A DNA stretch of 64,000 nt, from NCBI GenBank assembly GCA_029339505.1, contig JAQISU010000246.1, positions 1,328,001 to 1,392,000 on the forward strand, read 5' to 3'. The notes beneath the pieces were generated by a model. That model saw only the letters and a list, made by a program, of their open reading frames with translations, did not search any database and was not told the DNA's origin. Each line of letters begins with the position of its first letter. Positions within the stretch are counted from its first letter, which is position 1. Source of the DNA: Unio delphinus. Lineage: Eukaryota; Mollusca; Bivalvia; Unionida; Unionidae. The translations under genes were made by a program, and so were the position numbers. Below, piece after piece: positions 59,385 to 64,000 of this stretch.

Positions 59385-61560
59385 AGACAATATCAATTTC
59401 ATCATGGTCCATGCCAACCAATTATGAGTCAGTGACAGGTAGACCATTTGTTGAGTTACCAGCAATGATTAAGAAAATTAAATACTGTATTAATGCTAAA
59501 AACGATGACAAAAATGTGTTATGTGGAGTTCACTGCGTTATTTCCAGCAGCTGATAATGCTGGTCGAATTAGCAAGTATTAACAATACCAAGACCTGTTA
59601 AATCTGAAAGAAATACATTTTCCAACACCTATTAAGCAAATAAAGAAAATCGAAGAACAAAATCCTGAATTATTTCCTGGTGACATAAATATTTTCTCAA
59701 TCAGCTACTCGTGTAAACCTTTTCCTGTGAGAACATTGTCATTAACAAAATAGTGTGGCTATAAAACAACAAATTTGTTGTTCCATAAAATTCAGTATCT
59801 TTGGATAAAACTTTTCAATCGGTTTATTAGTAGTTGTCTCAACAAGCACGACGGTAAAGTTGTATTTTGCTACAACTGCTTGCACGGACTTAAAACTCAA
59901 ATATAATTAATTGATTATATTACATATTGTGTTGAGATGCAAAAAAAAAAAAAAAAAAACAATATTTCAAAGATAGAAAGAAAAAAAACACTATATTTTA
60001 CAATTTAGTGATCCGTAACAAAATCAAAAAATATCATCTGTAATGTATGGTAATTACGAATCTTTCATAACAGAAGTTAGAGATGAAAAATGTATAATCA
60101 AGACTATTAAACGAGTTCATAAACATGTACCAACATCATATGTATTATATACATTTTCTTTTTAAATCCAGCCCACGAGATTTCAGAAACCAATGAGGAG
60201 AAGAAAAAATATATAAAAAAAAATTAAATTGTTGTATTTGCAGTACATCGTCGGAGGAAAAGCTCCTTATCAAAGAATTTTGTCAGGCAAATTTGTTGGA
60301 TCTGCGCATTTATTTTGTTAAGAAAAGTACAACCACACAAATGTATTCCAGTTGTCTTTCATGATTTACTTGGCTATGATGGGCACTCTATTATATAAGC
60401 ACTAGGTCATCCTGATATAGCGAAATATTTAAAACAAAATTAAATTAGGAGGGATCCCAAATAATTGCGATACATATGTGACAATCAAGATAGGTAAATT
60501 ACGATTCATTGACGGTTTGCAGTTTAAGAACTCATCCCTCCATTCTTTAGCAAAAAGCTGTACAAATCTTCCGTATCTCACAAAAGAGTTCGGAGTAGTC
60601 AAATCGAAGTAATTAACAAACAAGGGATACTTTTCCTACCAATGTTTTAAAGGACCTGATATATTCGGTGAAACGTCTTTACCTGATAATCTAAATTTTA
60701 ATCATCATCGCATGATAAAAAATATTTCAGAAAACGATTATAATCACGTGAAAAAGTTTGGCATTATTTTAGTTGTAAAAAAATTGGCGACTATACCTAT
60801 GTTGTTGAAAAAATGACGATAGCTGATGATATAGCGCAGAAAATGTCCTTGCACTGTTAGTAAACTAGTTCCAAATTTATTTGATAAAAAAACATTATGT
60901 CCGTCATTATAAAATGTTAAAGCAGACGGTTGATGCTGGACTAAGTATCACACTAATTCATCGTGATGTTGAGATTTAATCACTGTTGTTGGATGAAAGA
61001 ATATATAAACTCCAGTACAGAACGCCGAACAAAGTCGACTACAGATTTTGAGAAAGACCTTTTCAAACTGATAAATAATTCAGTGTTTGGTAAGACTATG
61101 CAGACTATTCGGAACCTTATTAATATTGAAATAGTAAATCACAAGAAACGATATTAAAATTCGTCAATGTCGAATATTTTTCATGGCAGAATAATTATTA
61201 AAGAAAACAAATAATATAGTGCTTATCAAACCAATATATGCTATTACGTCATTATTGGATTTATCAAAGTGGTTGATGCACGATTTTCATTACGGGTTTG
61301 CAAGGAAGCAATAGCCAAGCGTAAATTTGATGTTTACCGGCACTGATTCTTTGCTTTATGAAATTATTGGAAATGATTGTACTATTTATGATATCTTTCA
61401 AGATACTTGCAACAGTAACGAACTGTTTGATCTGTCTGATATCCCTAAAGACAGTGATTTTCATGACCCTAATAATACAAAAGTTCTTGGAAAAGTTAAG
61501 GAGGAACTAAATTTAAAAATTAATTTTGAACTTGGTGTGTCACGCATTTTGGACTGATGA
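59385..61560 (+). pseudogene. Polinton (Maverick) protein-primed DNA polymerase B, decayed
   Basis: Segments in order, in shifting plus-strand frames: an N-terminal conserved domain (YESVTGRPFVELP.., about 59420-59520), a Cys-rich segment (FCYNCLHGLKTQ, about 59850), exonuclease-domain pieces around 60380-60600, a connecting region near 60640-60800, KSTTDFEKDLFKLINNSVFG (61035-61095), LDLSKWLMHDFHY (about 61255-61290), and motif C. Motif C reads FTGTDSLLYE: the first catalytic Asp is Gly (GGC at 61339-61341). The palm region with motif A is deleted around 60850-60960, and many stops and frameshifts occur. An old inactivated copy. In life the protein replicates the element's linear DNA by protein priming. 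Confidence 0.8.
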
Positions 61561-61917
61561 TGATGAAGATTAGCGAAAAGCGAATGGTAGAAATAATAAT
61601 TATATAAAAATATAAAATGATATTTTATTACTATAAGCAGGCATAAAATTGTTCAGCTGATGAAGAAATTAAATCTGTAACAACAAGAGGTTTTAGATCA
61701 TACACATATATTAGCAGCGGACAGGATAAACAGACCTTTTGCCGAAACGTCATTTGCTTAAAAATAAAGCTTCATGCGAAAATATATAAAAATAAGGTCA
61801 ATAACGTCAAGCTGACCGAGGGTTTCTCTAATTGGGTTGGTTTGTGTTGTTAATTTATCATTCGTTCGTTTTTGATTTATCTTAATTTTTTTTACTTATC
61901 TTTTGTTTACCCACTTG

Positions 61918-62211
61918 ACGGAAGCGGAAGTGGGAGGTCGTGGGTTCGATCCACGGCTGAGTCATACCAAAGACTTACAAAAATGGTACTAACAGCTGCC
62001 TCGCTTGACCCTCAGCATTAAAAGGTTAGTGTTAGGACTGGTCGGCATGCTGTCAGGATAATGTGACTGGGTGGGACATCATGATACGTGTCTGCAGCAT
62101 GATGTCCTAGTGCTAGACATCACTATAAACTGCCTCGCTGCAGACATCGTAGCGATATGACTGTAAAACTGTTAAAGTTACGTTAAAAATCCAAATCAAA
62201 CAAACAAACAA
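61918..62211 (+). mobile_element. SINE family 2, copy a, inserted in the Polinton remnant
   Basis: Flanked by an exact 9 bp duplication acccacttg (61909-61917 and 62212-62220). A B-box-like GGGTTCGATCC lies near its start, then a body shared with 49227-49500 and a (CAAA)n tail. The A-box side is degraded or truncated relative to the other copy. Perfect duplications show that it is younger than the Polinton decay. Confidence 0.9.
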
Positions 62212-62249
62212 ACCCACTTGTTGTTTTATTCAGGTCGCAGGCTCCCTTC

Positions 62250-62689
62250 TGCTATGTTTAAATCAGTGAAGATTAAATAATGCCATTTGCACAGCTAGAT
62301 TAACTCGAGAACGACTATAAGTAATAAAGAAATTTCTTCCTGTTGGTGATCCTGTCCGGCAAAAACTATATCAACGTCATAAGCTCAAGTGGAATGTGCG
62401 GAAGGCATATAGAACAAGCATTTAAACCAATTATAAAAGTTAATGAAAGAGTAAATCTTTGCAACAGACGCTACTGAAGGTTTTCTTTCGACGTTAAAAC
62501 AAACAGCTGAACAAACTGAATCTTCCAAAGTAAATTAGCTGCCGCTCAACCTCCTTCTGTATGTAAAGAAATACATGAAGGTATTGGCAGAGTTCGTGCT
62601 GAGATAGGTGAAATGAAATGTTGCATGTTATCCTGGGAAATGTTCTTGGAATGGGAGAGTGTTCTGTATATTTTAAAGTGTTCTTGAGA
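62250..62689. other. Polinton-internal sequence of unassigned coding origin
   Basis: Plus-strand frames give open segments such as SGKNYINVISSSGMCGRHIE (about 62358-62415) and one near 62530-62640 (AAAQPPSVCKEIHEGIGRVR). They look like decayed coding sequence, but I cannot assign a protein. Confidence 0.35.
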
Positions 62690-63340
62690 GCACATTAGTA
62701 TAAACAAAACTCCATGGACGCTAAGATACGCAATGACAGTCCATTCATCTCAATGAGTAATCACAGCTGATAGCTGTTTGGATCGTTAATGATCGTATCG
62801 AATGATCAAATTTAGTTTATCTTGCAGTGTCTCTTTCAACAATAACCTGATCGCGATGAATTACGATATGTTCTCGTCTGACTTTGACGTTATGTTTTTT
62901 CATCAATAATGATACTGCACCAAGAAATTCTTTGCCAAGATCAACCTATGTGGCCATCGTATACCACCCTGTGGTCCGGGTCATTGCTAATGAATTCGCT
63001 TAAAAGCAGAAGAAACTTTTGCAGTTTTAGTCGATAGCGGCTCTGCCTCTTTATACCTACTTGCAACGTCAACGACAGTTAATGCGTATTTGTATGTTGA
63101 TTGACGTCTACCAATTTTGATAGTATCGTGTGACAAAAGCAAAATATCTGCTTGATAAACTTTATTAGGAGTGCTGACATCAAAATGTGGGTACTGAATT
63201 CATTTCGGTGGTGGTAGATAAAAAATGTGCCATATTGTCTGTCGTGCTAACTACGCTGCAGTAACAACGAGTGTAAGATTTGCTTAATCCGCGAGTTTAG
63301 TAATAGCTGCCCTACCTTTCCAATATCCTCTTGGGCTATA
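62690..63340 (-). pseudogene. Polinton integrase (retroviral-type), decayed
   Basis: The minus strand encodes KGRAAITKLAD (about 63300), then YLPPPK, FDVSTPNKVYQADILLLSHD (about 63185-63125) and YALTVVDVASRYKEAEPLST (about 63085-63025). These are the start and first catalytic Asp region of the Polinton rve integrase. Downstream pieces fit the region of the second Asp and the catalytic Glu but are frameshifted and contain stops (for example near 63000). It joins element ends to host DNA when intact; this copy cannot be functional. Confidence 0.75.
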
Positions 63341-63559
63341 TTAAATCAATTCCATTATAATAATCGGTTGATTAATTACCAGCTCCAACTAATAATTTAC
63401 ACTCCATTGCAGATCTTATCAACCAATTAGATAATGATTTATTTTGAAAATATCTATTTTTAATGGAATTTAATGCATTAATTCATTCAACATCCACTAA
63501 ATATTTTTTTGTGTAAATCTTTGCTTTTATACGCAACATCGTGAATATGACATGCTTCA

Positions 63560-63700
63560 TCAATAGCATTTATTGGATACTCTAGATCTTCGTTATCAAA
63601 TCGAATATCGAGTTCCAGGACCGAAATAATTATATCCAGATAGATGCTTTTGTCCTGGGGTTTTAGCCCAAGGTGTTCTGGTCAATTTTCCTAATAAAGT
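63560..63700 (-). pseudogene. Phospholipase-A2-like (parvovirus VP1/Polinton type) fragment
   Basis: The minus strand gives HLSGYNYFGPGT (about 63653-63618), the calcium-loop type motif, then in another frame YPINAIDEACHIHDVAYKSK (about 63585-63525) with the H-D catalytic dyad of the family. A frameshift separates the halves. Such domains occur in parvoviral capsid proteins, where they help cross endosomal membranes, and in some Polinton/adintovirus-like elements. This piece is broken and non-functional. Confidence 0.6.
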
Positions 63701-64000
63701 AGCGATATTACCAGAGTTTACTGGTAGAAATAGATTGATAGTTTTTGTACAACATTGTACACATTTACCTAAAAGTGTCTTTTTAGATATATAAAAAAAA
63801 TATTGTTGTCAATCCACTTACAGGGATGGATGCTCTACATCGAACACAATTTAAATTCATAATATTTATTACATTTGTAAAACATGGATGTCATTTATTT
63901 CTCAGCAAGGATATCATCGACGACGTAAATGGCCGTGTTTTATACGTTATAGGCGCATGATTGAGCAAAGGACGTGAATTTGTATGTGGTAGTTAGATCA
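63701..64000. other. Unassigned sequence at the right edge
   Basis: Probably still Polinton-derived by position; no protein or repeat was recognised. Confidence 0.3.

Larger units (their letters stand above)
59385..64000. mobile_element. Polinton/Maverick remnant (right end outside window)
   Basis: Three Polinton hallmark coding regions lie close together: polymerase B (plus), integrase (minus, about 62690-63340) and a phospholipase-A2-like piece (minus, about 63560-63700), separated by a SINE inserted at 61918. Full Polintons are 15-20 kb with long inverted repeats and 6 bp duplications; none of the ends is identifiable here. It starts about 480 bp upstream of the ferritin start codon. Capsid and packaging-ATPase genes are not recognised within the window. 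Confidence 0.75.

Noticed and set aside
1..64000. CRISPR arrays, bacterial operons, attachment sites
   Set aside because: The window is eukaryotic (spliced genes, SINEs, LINEs); the minisatellites have no constant-repeat/unique-spacer structure.

Overview
The window is AT-rich animal DNA. Genes are split by GT-AG introns, intergenic and intronic tracts are long, and much of the DNA is transposon-derived. An intact non-secreted ferritin of invertebrate type, tRNA-derived SINEs, APE-type LINEs, a decayed Polinton and diverged 135-165 bp tandem arrays together suggest a marine invertebrate, most likely a mollusc or another lophotrochozoan. The species is an inference; no marker settles it.

Host genes. 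Two genes converge. On the plus strand a multi-exon gene (clear exons 14336-32798, possibly starting at or before 2276) encodes a coiled-coil protein with a long polar, His-rich middle and a C-terminal IQ-like calmodulin-binding motif. Phases match at every junction from 14336 to the stop at 32798. I do not recognise the family. On the minus strand, 58906 down to 50625, four coding exons encode a complete 172-residue ferritin with all ferroxidase ligands. About 18 kb of mostly repeat-derived DNA lies between the two genes.

Mobile DNA. (1) Four copies of a pogo/Tigger-like TA-flanked element (<1-1193, 5430-7764, 40321-41643, 47141-48719), whose interior repeats motifs of its own ends. (2) A 5'-truncated LINE (about 23050-26211, minus) with two nonsense codons, two frameshifts and a lost catalytic Asp, a CR1/Jockey-like fragment inside ferritin intron 3, and several 3'-end remnants. 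(3) piggyBac-type elements with TTAA duplications at 19715-20916 and 12648-12864, the second inside a SINE. (4) hAT-type elements: a 175 bp MITE with 8 bp duplications, and a group with CATA..TGCCAACC ends and 6 bp duplications, one copy nested in another. (5) A PIF/Harbinger-like element (36651-37409) carrying an intact zinc-finger reading frame. (6) Two SINE families. (7) A Polinton (Maverick) remnant from about 59385 to the right edge: decayed protein-primed DNA polymerase, integrase and phospholipase-A2-like coding regions, split by a SINE.

Tandem repeats. Three minisatellites with 45-48 bp units (13880-14115, 14840-15715, 38250-38512) and three families of degenerate longer arrays (about 2570-3440 and 56480-57160; 15880-16640, 17780-19340 and 48735-49215; 42600-44030). 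Most remaining sequence is intron or intergenic DNA in which I see nothing assignable.
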